From Bacteroidales bacterium UBA1757 (GTDB taxonomy: Bacteria; Bacteroidota; Bacteroidia; Bacteroidales; UBA1402), in contig DCHH01000118.1 in NCBI GenBank assembly GCA_002315625.1, positions 4,298 through 29,908 of the forward strand: a stretch of DNA of 25,611 nucleotides, in the 5' to 3' direction. The position numbers and the translations under genes are program-made. This document shows, one piece after another, positions 6,523-13,443 of the stretch. Under the pieces are notes generated by a model. That model saw only the letters and a list, made by a program, of their open reading frames with translations. It ran no database searches and was not told the origin of the DNA. Position 1 is the first letter of the stretch. The number at the start of each line of letters is the position of its first letter.

Positions 6523-7842
6523 ATGAAGGTAATGAAATTTGGTGGAACCTCGGTTGGTTCTGCCCAGAGAATGAAAAATCTGGCCGAAATGATAGGCCAC
6601 GCCGGCAAGAACGTAATCGTGCTGTCGGCAATGTCCGGAACGACCAACAGCCTGGTCGAAATAGCAGGTTACCTTTCTAAAAAGAATGTGGAAGGGGCAA
6701 ACGAACAGATTAATGCGCTGGAACATAAATACTTCGGCGTGATTGACGAACTCTTCGGACAGGATGGAGCCCCAAAGGAGGAGGCCCTGAAAATGGTCAA
6801 GGGAGTATTCACTCTCATCCGTTCCTTTACAAAGCAACTCTTCACTACAATTGAGGAGAAAGCCATCATCGCTCAGGGCGAACTGCTCTCTACCCAGCTG
6901 TTCTGCAACTATTTGCATACTCAAGGGGTGAAGGCCGTCCTGCTTCCGGCTTTGGATTACATGCGCACCAACAAGGTGGCCGAGCCTGACATGCCCTACA
7001 TCGAGGAACATCTCAAGCAACTCATCAGCGGGGCAGCGGATGCCGATTTGTTTATCACTCAGGGATTTATCTGCCGCAATGTCTATGGTGAGATTGACAA
7101 CCTGACCCGAGGCGGAAGCGACTATACCGCATCACTGGTTGGCGCTGCCCTACAGGCTGAAGAGATCCAGATTTGGACCGACATCGATGGTATGCACAAC
7201 AACGACCCGCGCATAGTTGACAATACAAAACCAGTTCAGTTCCTGAACTTTGACGAGGCTGCCGAGCTGGCATACTTCGGAGCGAAGATTCTCCATCCTA
7301 CCTGTATTCTGCCAGCAAAATTGTCGCAAATTCCTGTCCGTCTGCTCAATACTATGCAGCCGGATGCCCCTGGAACGCTTATTTCCAACCGCAGTGAAAT
7401 CGGTAAAATCAAGGCTGTGGCGGCAAAGGACAACATTACGGCAATCAAGATTAAGTCGGGACGCATGTTGCTGGCATACGGTTTCCTGCGCCGGGTGTTC
7501 GAGATTTTCGAGAACCACAAGACCCCGATTGACATGATTTGCACTTCAGAGGTGGGTATTTCGATGACCATCGACAACAATAGCCATCTGAATGAAATCC
7601 TGGAGGAACTGCGTCAGGTCGGTACCGTGACTGTCGATACCGATATGGTGATTGTCTGCGTCGTGGGCGACCTTCGCTGGGACAATATCGGTTTCGAGAC
7701 CCGCGTTATGGATGCCCTCAAGGAGATTCCTGTACGGATGATTTCCTTTGGCGGAAGCAACTTCAACATCTCTCTGCTGGTCAAGGCCGAAGACAAGAAA
7801 CGGACGCTGAAGGCACTCAGCAAGTACCTTTTTGAAAACTGA
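6523..7842 (+). CDS. lysC: Aspartate kinase
   Basis: This 439-residue monofunctional aspartokinase phosphorylates aspartate, the first step to lysine, threonine, methionine and diaminopimelate. The N-terminal kinase motif KFGGTSVG spans residues 5-12. The substrate-binding segment RGGSDYTA (196-203) and the following WTDIDGM are intact. The C-terminal part (about 300-439) fits the paired ACT domains that bind feedback inhibitors. There is no homoserine dehydrogenase domain, so it is not a ThrA-type fusion. An in-frame TTG at 6502 would add seven residues; the ATG at 6523 is preferred because family proteins begin close to KFGG. lysA follows after 23 bases, so the pair is likely one operon devoted to lysine and diaminopimelate. 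Confidence 0.95.
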   Translation: MKVMKFGGTSVGSAQRMKNLAEMIGHAGKNVIVLSAMSGTTNSLVEIAGYLSKKNVEGANEQINALEHKYFGVIDELFGQDGAPKEEALKMVKGVFTLIRSFTKQLFTTIEEKAIIAQGELLSTQLFCNYLHTQGVKAVLLPALDYMRTNKVAEPDMPYIEEHLKQLISGAADADLFITQGFICRNVYGEIDNLTRGGSDYTASLVGAALQAEEIQIWTDIDGMHNNDPRIVDNTKPVQFLNFDEAAELAYFGAKILHPTCILPAKLSQIPVRLLNTMQPDAPGTLISNRSEIGKIKAVAAKDNITAIKIKSGRMLLAYGFLRRVFEIFENHKTPIDMICTSEVGISMTIDNNSHLNEILEELRQVGTVTVDTDMVIVCVVGDLRWDNIGFETRVMDALKEIPVRMISFGGSNFNISLLVKAEDKKRTLKALSKYLFEN

Positions 7843-7865
7843 TATTTGAAAACTGATTCCCGAAA

Positions 7866-9026
7866 ATGAGAAGCATAGATTTCCCCGTAAAGGCTTTTGA
7901 GAAGCTGACCACACCTTTTTATTATTATGATACCGACCTGCTGCGCCGCACTCTTGATACCCTCAAGACTGAGGCTGGAAAGCATGGCATAAACGTCCAC
8001 TATGCGGTCAAGGCCAATGCAAACCCGCGAATCCTTTCCATTGTCAGGGAGTATGGTTTCGGAATAGACTGCGTTAGCGGAGGTGAGGTCGAGGCGGCTC
8101 TTGCTGCCGGATTCCCACCCTCGAAGATAGTCTATGCAGGGGTTGGAAAGGCTGACTGGGAAATCAACAAGGCTCTGGATGGCGGAATTTTCTGTTTCAA
8201 CACCGAGTCGCAGGCCGAACTGGAAGTTATCAACGAACTGGCTGGTAAGAAGGGACTTACTGCCCGCATAGCACTTCGCATCAATCCTAACGTGCACGCC
8301 AATACCCATCACTATATCGTGACCGGTATTCAGGAGAACAAGTTCGGAATCAACCTCTCCGAGATGGACAAGGTCGTCAGGGAGGCGGAGGTTTTGCCCA
8401 ATGTCCGGCTGGTAGGACTCCATTTCCATATCGGCTCGCAAATTCTTGACATGCAGAATTTTGCAGATCTGGCAGCCAAAATTAATGAGATTCAGGATCA
8501 CCTTGCAGAGATGGGGGTCAAGGTTGAGCATATCAATCTTGGCGGTGGACTCGGCATTGACTACAAAGAGCCGGATGCCCATCCGATTGCTGATTTCGCC
8601 ACCTATTTCGATACAATCCTCGGAGTGTTGAAGCTGCGTCCGGGACAGACGCTGCACATGGAACCTGGACGGCCCATTGTAGCACAGTGCGGAAGTTTGA
8701 TTTCCAGGGTTTTGTATGTAAAGCAGGGAACTGACAAGAAGTTCGTCATCCTGGACGGCAGCATGACCGAGCTCATCCGTCCGGCACTCTACCAGGCCCA
8801 TCATCAGATTGACAACATTTCGTCCAGCTCGTCGTTAATGGTAAAATACGATGTCGTGGGACCGGTCTGTGAGTCGTCGGACTGTTTCGGAACTGACGAA
8901 ATGCTCCCTGAAACCCGTCGTGGAGACTTTGTGGCACTGCGCAGTGCAGGAGCATACGGAGAATCGATGTCTTCGCACTATAACCTTCGCCCGACACCTC
9001 CGTCGGTCTTCTCAGACATTCTGTAA
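7866..9026 (+). CDS. lysA: Diaminopimelate decarboxylase
   Basis: This 386-residue PLP enzyme (fold type III, alanine-racemase-like barrel) converts meso-diaminopimelate to L-lysine. The PLP lysine is Lys49 in HYAVKANAN. Other family signatures are HFHIGSQ, the glycine-rich phosphate-binding GGGLGIDY, EPGR, and the active-site CESSDCFG contributed across the dimer. Length is slightly short of the usual 400-420 but no motif is missing. It follows lysC by 23 bases. A weak hairpin lies just past the stop, and the rest of the gap to 9353 contains the antisense RNA candidate. Confidence 0.95.
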   Translation: MRSIDFPVKAFEKLTTPFYYYDTDLLRRTLDTLKTEAGKHGINVHYAVKANANPRILSIVREYGFGIDCVSGGEVEAALAAGFPPSKIVYAGVGKADWEINKALDGGIFCFNTESQAELEVINELAGKKGLTARIALRINPNVHANTHHYIVTGIQENKFGINLSEMDKVVREAEVLPNVRLVGLHFHIGSQILDMQNFADLAAKINEIQDHLAEMGVKVEHINLGGGLGIDYKEPDAHPIADFATYFDTILGVLKLRPGQTLHMEPGRPIVAQCGSLISRVLYVKQGTDKKFVILDGSMTELIRPALYQAHHQIDNISSSSSLMVKYDVVGPVCESSDCFGTDEMLPETRRGDFVALRSAGAYGESMSSHYNLRPTPPSVFSDIL

Positions 9027-9038
9027 TGGTAATCCGTA

Positions 9039-9058
9039 AAAGGCATTAATGTGCCTTT
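9039..9058 (+). terminator. Weak hairpin after lysA
   Basis: AAAGGCA (9039-9045) pairs with TGCCTTT (9052-9058) around a 6-base loop, 12 bases past the lysA stop. No U tract follows on the plus strand. On the minus strand the stem ends in a run of four T. It may separate lysA transcription from the opposing RNA gene. Confidence 0.35.
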
Positions 9059-9063
9059 AATGG

Positions 9064-9268
9064 AAAAATGAAGTCGTGCTGACGTAAATGCGAAAACTCC
9101 GAAATGAAGGATTTGAGCGTCGGTTCCCCTTTGTAATCTGTTGTGTCCCCGTAGAGGCAACTTCCGTCTGCAAGAGTCGGAAGGTACAGCCCGCCATTGG
9201 AAAGCTGAACTAATCTCGGTGTTTTGATACAATTGATGAGTTTCCCAATAATTGACCAGCACGACTTC
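9064..9268 (-). ncRNA. Structured RNA candidate, 6S RNA-like
   Basis: In the 326-base gap between lysA and the patatin gene, the minus strand can form a single nested rod. The closing stem is 13 perfect pairs (9257-9269 with 9069-9081). Inside it are an 8-pair stem (9238-9245 with 9092-9099, one G-U), then a large open bubble (34 and 24 bases), then five pairs (9199-9203 with 9124-9128), then a terminal hairpin of six pairs (9178-9183 with 9161-9166, 11-base loop). The closing stem is followed at once by UUUUU (9064-9068), giving a natural 3' end. A -7 box TATTTTTG (9273-9280) and TTG (9301-9303), 20 bases apart, place the start at the first stem base. Length (about 205) and the order closing stem, bubble, terminal hairpin match 6S RNA, which binds RNA polymerase holoenzyme. 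The 6S identity is inference from shape; the structure itself was read by eye. Confidence 0.7.
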
Positions 9269-9272
9269 AACG

Positions 9273-9303
9273 CAAAAATATATGTTTTGCGGCTTGTGGG
9301 CAA
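9273..9303 (-). promoter_or_regulatory. Promoter of the 6S-like RNA
   Basis: The minus strand reads TTG (9301-9303), 20 bases, then TATTTTTG (9273-9280). Both Bacteroidetes elements are present at the expected spacing, one of only two such cases seen in the window. The predicted start falls 5-6 bases downstream, at the base of the closing stem. Confidence 0.65.
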
Positions 9304-9322
9304 GTTTTTTGTCATTATTTCT

Positions 9323-9330
9323 TATTTTTG
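9323..9330 (+). promoter_or_regulatory. -7 promoter box of the patatin-barrel gene
   Basis: TATTTTTG lies 22 bases before the start codon at 9353. It is divergent from the promoter at 9273-9303, with only 19 bases between the two elements. A purine-rich GGAGAAAGA sits before the ATG. Confidence 0.6.
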
Positions 9331-9352
9331 TGCGAAATAAACGGAGAAAGAA

Positions 9353-11893
9353 ATGAATTTATTGAAATCCATCCTTTTTTGCGGAATGGTTGCCGCAGCG
9401 ACAGTTCCGGTTCTTTCATCTCAAGTTGCTGAACCTTCGGCGGAACCGGTCGCTTCTGAGGCTGTATCGGCTTCTTCACAATCTTCGGATGCGGCCACGA
9501 TGCACCGTCCTCGCATAGGTCTGACCTTTGCCGGTGGAGGTGCCAAGGGTGCTGCTCATATTGGTGTGCTGAAGGTGCTTGAAGAGGTTGGAATACCTAT
9601 TGATTATATAACCGGTACAAGTATGGGTTCCATCATTGGTATGCTCTATTCACTGGGTTACAGTGCAAACCAGATGGATACCATAATCAGCAATATCGAC
9701 TGGGGTGTCTATATGTCTGACCGTATGGACCGCCGTTACACCAATTCGGTCAAGGCTGAGATGGATGGGACAATGCTTATTAGTCTGCCGTTCAACACTG
9801 GTACTCTTTCTTCTCAAGTCTCAGATATTGAGCAGAATCACGATATTGCCCAAGGCGACAAGCGGGATATCAAGAAGGAAGCCACCGGTGCTTCGGATTC
9901 TAAGGTTTCATTTCTAAGTTCTCTTCCCGGCGGATTTACGACCGGAAGCAACCTGCTGAACTTGTTCAACTGCCTGAGCGTCGGTTATCAGGATTCTATG
10001 AGCTTCGATGACCTGCCGATTCCATACGCCTGTGTGGTTAGCGATGTCGTTTCAGGGCAGATGAAGGTGTTGCGCAGCGGCTGGTTGCCGGATGCTGTGC
10101 GTGCCTCTATGGCTATCCCGGGTGTGTTTGCCCCGGTCAGGTATGGAAAGGATATGATGCTCGTCGATGGCGGACTGTTCAACAACTTCCCTGTCGATGT
10201 CTGTCAGGAAATGGGTGCGGATATTGTAATAGGTGTGGAGGTGACCAAGGACCGCGGCGATGTCCATCCGGATGCCATCAAGTCGCTGCCCGAACTTCTG
10301 ACCAGGCTGTTTGATATGATGACACGTAAGGGAACGGCTGAAAATCAGCAGCGTTGCACCATTTATGTACATCCCGATATCAGCGGTTTCGGAACCCTGA
10401 GCTTCGACAAGGAGAGCGTCAAGGCTATCATGGAAAGAGGCTATGCAGCGGCCTCTGAGAAGCGGGAAATGCTGGAGGCCCTCAAGGCTCAGTTGGACAA
10501 ATTCCCAAAGGAAAAGACACGGAAGGCTCCTCCGGCCAAGAATCTGAGTCCGTTTTCTGAAACAGCCATCAAGGTCTCATCGGTCACGGTGGAGGGGATG
10601 AATGAAGTCCTGAAGAATCGTATGATTCAGAAATCGGGTGTGGATTTCTCAAAGGAGGTTACCGGCAAGGATCTGAACAGACTTGTGGGTATTATCTATG
10701 GAACGGCTGCCTTCAAGCGAATCAATTATTATCTGTCGCCGAATGCCGACGGTACGTATGCTCTGACGCTGAAAACGACCCCGGAGGAGCCTCACGAAAT
10801 AGGTCTTGGCTTCCGCTATGATACACGTGACCAGGCTACCCTGTTGTTGCATCTGGGTCTCGGGGAAAATAAAATGACCGGTTTTAGCGGTTCGACCACC
10901 TGGAATTTGGGGGCGAATTTGAGGGGAAATCTGATGTTTTCGTATGCGCCGCTTATATTCCCGACTATTAATCTGGCATTCAATTATCACGGCTATGAGA
11001 ATGTTGTGTCCCAATTCGGCAATAATTACTATCGGATGAGAATACATGAGATGAATGCTGAATTGTATCTTTCCCAGTTCCACTCGAGGTTTATCCGGGC
11101 AGAGGGTGGCCTGCGTCTTCAGAGCCGCTCGATAAAAGATATCTTTTTTGATGATGAATATACAATGAGTTACATACAGATAGCCACGATTGACCCGTAT
11201 GTAGGACAGCTGTTTGTAGAGTCGATGGAAAACCAGTCGGAAAAACTTTCAAGCTGTCCTCTTGGAATTTTTGCCCGTTTCAAGTTTGATAACCTTGACA
11301 AAGAGTATTTTGCCCGGAAAGGGGTGAAGTTTCAGGTGCTTGGTGAATGGAATTTTCTGGAGTTGTACAGGTTGGCAAGGGAAGAGGGAATGAAAGTCCC
11401 CAATATGGGAAGTCTCCAGCTTAATTTGGAATCATACATTCCATTGACATCGAAGTTGGAGCTGATACCTCAGTTCTATGGCCGTCATTACTTAGGGGGT
11501 GACCGCGAAAATGAACACTATTCGACATATACCAACTATATCGGTGGTTCTCTCTCTGGACGCTATTCCCCTCAGCAGATGCCGTTTATCGGAACAAATA
11601 CGGTTGAAAGTATGAATAATCTCACGACTATATTCCGTGCCGACCTTCGCTGGAATATGGTTGGAAGGCATTACCTGACCGGTATGTTCAACTACTGCCG
11701 TTCTGCGTATGGGATTTCGGAGTGGTTCAAGGACAGTGATTGGGCGGACAGTTTCTACGGAGCGGGTATTGAGTATGCCTATAATTCCATTATCGGCCCG
11801 ATCAAGTTGGATGTACATTGGGGGAATACCTATAGGGTTGCTAAATTCTGGGATCAGGTGGGAGCCTACCTTAGCATTGGTTACAACTTCTGA
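9353..11893 (+). CDS. Patatin-like phospholipase with POTRA and Omp85-type barrel
   Basis: This 846-residue protein has a Sec signal (about 1-23) and a Ser/Ala/Glu-rich linker (24-50). A patatin lipase domain follows, with oxyanion motif GGGAKGAAHIG (61-71), nucleophile Ser90 in GTSMG and Asp272 in VDGG. This Ser-Asp dyad is complete, so phospholipase or acyl hydrolase activity is expected. After a lysine-rich linker (about 380-405), a POTRA-like segment (about 408-470) leads into a beta-rich C-terminal domain ending in Phe, as outer-membrane barrels do. The layout matches the PlpD-like (type Vd) patatin-Omp85 proteins, in which the barrel anchors the lipase in the outer membrane. A polar insertion around residues 150-185 interrupts the patatin domain. 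It has its own promoter and no operon partner. The stop codon lies in a tandem repeat. Confidence 0.88.
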   Translation: MNLLKSILFCGMVAAATVPVLSSQVAEPSAEPVASEAVSASSQSSDAATMHRPRIGLTFAGGGAKGAAHIGVLKVLEEVGIPIDYITGTSMGSIIGMLYSLGYSANQMDTIISNIDWGVYMSDRMDRRYTNSVKAEMDGTMLISLPFNTGTLSSQVSDIEQNHDIAQGDKRDIKKEATGASDSKVSFLSSLPGGFTTGSNLLNLFNCLSVGYQDSMSFDDLPIPYACVVSDVVSGQMKVLRSGWLPDAVRASMAIPGVFAPVRYGKDMMLVDGGLFNNFPVDVCQEMGADIVIGVEVTKDRGDVHPDAIKSLPELLTRLFDMMTRKGTAENQQRCTIYVHPDISGFGTLSFDKESVKAIMERGYAAASEKREMLEALKAQLDKFPKEKTRKAPPAKNLSPFSETAIKVSSVTVEGMNEVLKNRMIQKSGVDFSKEVTGKDLNRLVGIIYGTAAFKRINYYLSPNADGTYALTLKTTPEEPHEIGLGFRYDTRDQATLLLHLGLGENKMTGFSGSTTWNLGANLRGNLMFSYAPLIFPTINLAFNYHGYENVVSQFGNNYYRMRIHEMNAELYLSQFHSRFIRAEGGLRLQSRSIKDIFFDDEYTMSYIQIATIDPYVGQLFVESMENQSEKLSSCPLGIFARFKFDNLDKEYFARKGVKFQVLGEWNFLELYRLAREEGMKVPNMGSLQLNLESYIPLTSKLELIPQFYGRHYLGGDRENEHYSTYTNYIGGSLSGRYSPQQMPFIGTNTVESMNNLTTIFRADLRWNMVGRHYLTGMFNYCRSAYGISEWFKDSDWADSFYGAGIEYAYNSIIGPIKLDVHWGNTYRVAKFWDQVGAYLSIGYNF

Positions 11894-11929
11894 ACTTCGC
11901 GTCTTGCTGAACTTCGCGTCATGCTGAAC
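11891..11929 (+). repeat. 17-base tandem repeat, about 2.3 units
   Basis: TGAACTTCGCGTCTTGC (11891-11907) is followed by the same unit with one change (11908-11924) and then by TGAAC. The first TGA is the stop codon of the patatin gene. The last unit contains GCGTCATGCTGAAC (11916-11929), identical to 2780-2793 in palindromic repeat copy B, so it probably derives from that family. Confidence 0.65.
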
Positions 11930-11932
11930 AAG

Positions 11933-11963
11933 AAAAGCCGGAGATGTGGGTCTCCGGCTTTTT
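11933..11963. terminator. Bidirectional terminator between the patatin gene and rplT
   Basis: The arms GCCGGAGA (11937-11944) and TCTCCGGC (11951-11958) form an 8-bp stem with a 6-base loop. It is flanked by AAAA on the left and TTTTT on the right, so it has a U tract in both directions. It can end both the patatin-barrel transcript and the converging rplT operon. Confidence 0.9.
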
Positions 11964-11985
11964 CTATGTTGAATGGTTGTGTTAC

Positions 11986-12336
11986 TTATGCGTTCTTGGC
12001 CTTTTCGACGATGGCCTTGAAAGCCTGGGGCTCGTTCATGGCAAGGTCGGCGAGGACCTTGCGGTTGATTTCGATACCGGCTTTGTGCAGGGCACCCATC
12101 AGACGGCTGTAGGTGAAACCTTCCAGACGGGCGGCAGCATTGATACGCTGAATCCACAGACCACGGAATTCGCGCTTTTTGTTCTTACGGTCGCGGTAAG
12201 CATAGGTCAGACCCTTCTCCCAAGTATTCTTGGCAACGGTCCACACATTCTTTCTTGAACCGAAATAACCTCTGGTCAATGAAAGGACTTTCTTTCTTCT
12301 TGCTCTTGAAGCAACGTGATTAACTGATCTTGGCAT
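11986..12336 (-). CDS. rplT: 50S ribosomal protein L20
   Basis: This 116-residue basic protein binds 23S rRNA early in 50S assembly. The N-terminus MPRSVNHVASRARRKKVL and the segments GYFGSRKN and RLEGFTYS are diagnostic of L20. Length is standard. It is the last gene of thrS-infC-rpmI-rplT, 103 bases after rpmI and just before a strong terminator. In E. coli and Bacillus L20 represses its own operon by binding mRNA. The 103-base gap here contains small inverted repeats (for example 12395-12410), but a binding site cannot be claimed by eye. Confidence 0.97.
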   Translation of the reverse strand: MPRSVNHVASRARRKKVLSLTRGYFGSRKNVWTVAKNTWEKGLTYAYRDRKNKKREFRGLWIQRINAAARLEGFTYSRLMGALHKAGIEINRKVLADLAMNEPQAFKAIVEKAKNA

Positions 12337-12439
12337 TGTTGTAATTGTTTGTGAGCGTTAGCGTCATTCTATCACAGAGTGAACTTTGTTTGGGCTAAAC
12401 GTTCGGTTAGACAATAAAAGTAAATTAATGGAAAACCGC

Positions 12440-12637
12440 TTATTTGAGGCAGAGCATGCTGCGTACGGAATCGACGTTGGTCTTGTCAACCATTGCAGTG
12501 TGGTCAAGAACCAGTTTCTGCTTTTTCGTCTTCTTGGTCAGAATGTGGCTGTGGAAAGCATGTTTTCTCTTGATTTTACCGGTTCCGGTAAGGGCGAACC
12601 TTTTTTTGGCACCGGAGTTAGTTTTCATCTTAGGCAT
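12440..12637 (-). CDS. rpmI: 50S ribosomal protein L35
   Basis: This 65-residue, strongly basic protein begins MPKMKTNSGAKKRFALTGTG, the L35 signature, followed by KIKRKHAFHSHILTKK. Size is normal for the family. It lies between infC (52 bases upstream) and rplT, the usual order in bacteria. It acts as a structural part of the large ribosomal subunit. Confidence 0.97.
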   Translation of the reverse strand: MPKMKTNSGAKKRFALTGTGKIKRKHAFHSHILTKKTKKQKLVLDHTAMVDKTNVDSVRSMLCLK

Positions 12638-12689
12638 AATGTTACTTTTAATGATTTGATAATTGGTTATTTGTACCGTTCACACGGTG

Positions 12690-13385
12690 TTATTGTTTTT
12701 TTTCGAGTGCGGCGGCAAGAGCGGCGGCCATTGCATTGCTGGGATTGGGCTTGGCCTCGTCCTGACTCTGCGCGGGCTTGTCCTGTTCGGGCTTGCGGTC
12801 TGCTGAAGGCTTTGGCTGGGCGGGCTTCTGCGCACCTTCGGGCTTCGGGCTCTTGGGTGTCTGTCCCTTCTTGGAGATAGGAGCTATCATCACAATCATC
12901 CGCTTACCCTCAAGAACAGGCATGCTCTCGACCTTGCCTAATTCCTCCAGATCGTTGGCGAAACGAAGCAGGAGAACTTCACCCTGCTCCTTGAAAAGGA
13001 TTGAACGGCCACGGAAAAAGACGTACGCCTTGACCTTCGAACCCTCTTTGAGGAACTCCTGAGCATGTTTGAGCTTGAAGTTGTAATCGTGGTCGTCGGT
13101 CTGTGGACCGAAACGTATCTCCTTTACAGTCACCTTCGTGGCATTGGCCTTCTGGTCCTTTATGCGCTTGTGCTGCTGATAGAGGAACTTCTGGTAATCA
13201 ATAATCCGGCACACCGGAGGAACGGCATTGGGAGAAATCTCCACCAGGTCAAGTCCTTGTTCGTCGGCCATGCGAAGGGCGTCGGCTATGCTATAGACTC
13301 CCTGTTGCACGTTGTCGCCCACCACGCGGACTTCCTTTTCACGGATCTTGTTGTTGATCCTGTACTGCAAATCGTCGTTCTTCAT
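12690..13385 (-). CDS. infC: Translation initiation factor IF-3
   Basis: This 231-residue factor prevents premature 50S joining and checks start-codon pairing on the 30S subunit. The N-terminal domain has YRINNKIREKEVRVVGDN and the linker leads to the C-terminal domain with KEIRFGPQTDDHDYNFKLKHA and KAYVFFRGR. The conserved fold ends near residue 170. A tail of about 55-60 residues rich in Lys, Pro, Gln and Ala follows and looks disordered; the usual bacterial IF-3 is about 180 residues. The start here is an ATG, not the rare AUU used for autoregulation in E. coli. It lies 58 bases after thrS. Confidence 0.96.
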   Translation of the reverse strand: MKNDDLQYRINNKIREKEVRVVGDNVQQGVYSIADALRMADEQGLDLVEISPNAVPPVCRIIDYQKFLYQQHKRIKDQKANATKVTVKEIRFGPQTDDHDYNFKLKHAQEFLKEGSKVKAYVFFRGRSILFKEQGEVLLLRFANDLEELGKVESMPVLEGKRMIVMIAPISKKGQTPKSPKPEGAQKPAQPKPSADRKPEQDKPAQSQDEAKPNPSNAMAAALAAALEKKQ

Positions 13386-13443
13386 TCGCTGCTTAAAGTA
13401 GCTTTGGTTTGTAAATCAGTTGATTACCTCTTGTTTTTACCGT

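Noticed and set aside
7614..8804. 396-residue minus-strand frame opposite lysC and lysA
   Set aside because: It spans two well-supported genes and their junction and shows no domain. Long antisense frames are common here because of codon bias.
9046..9315. 89-residue minus-strand frame in the lysA-patatin gap
   Set aside because: Its start lies upstream of the predicted transcription start of the minus-strand RNA, composition is not protein-like, and the interval is better explained by a nested RNA structure.
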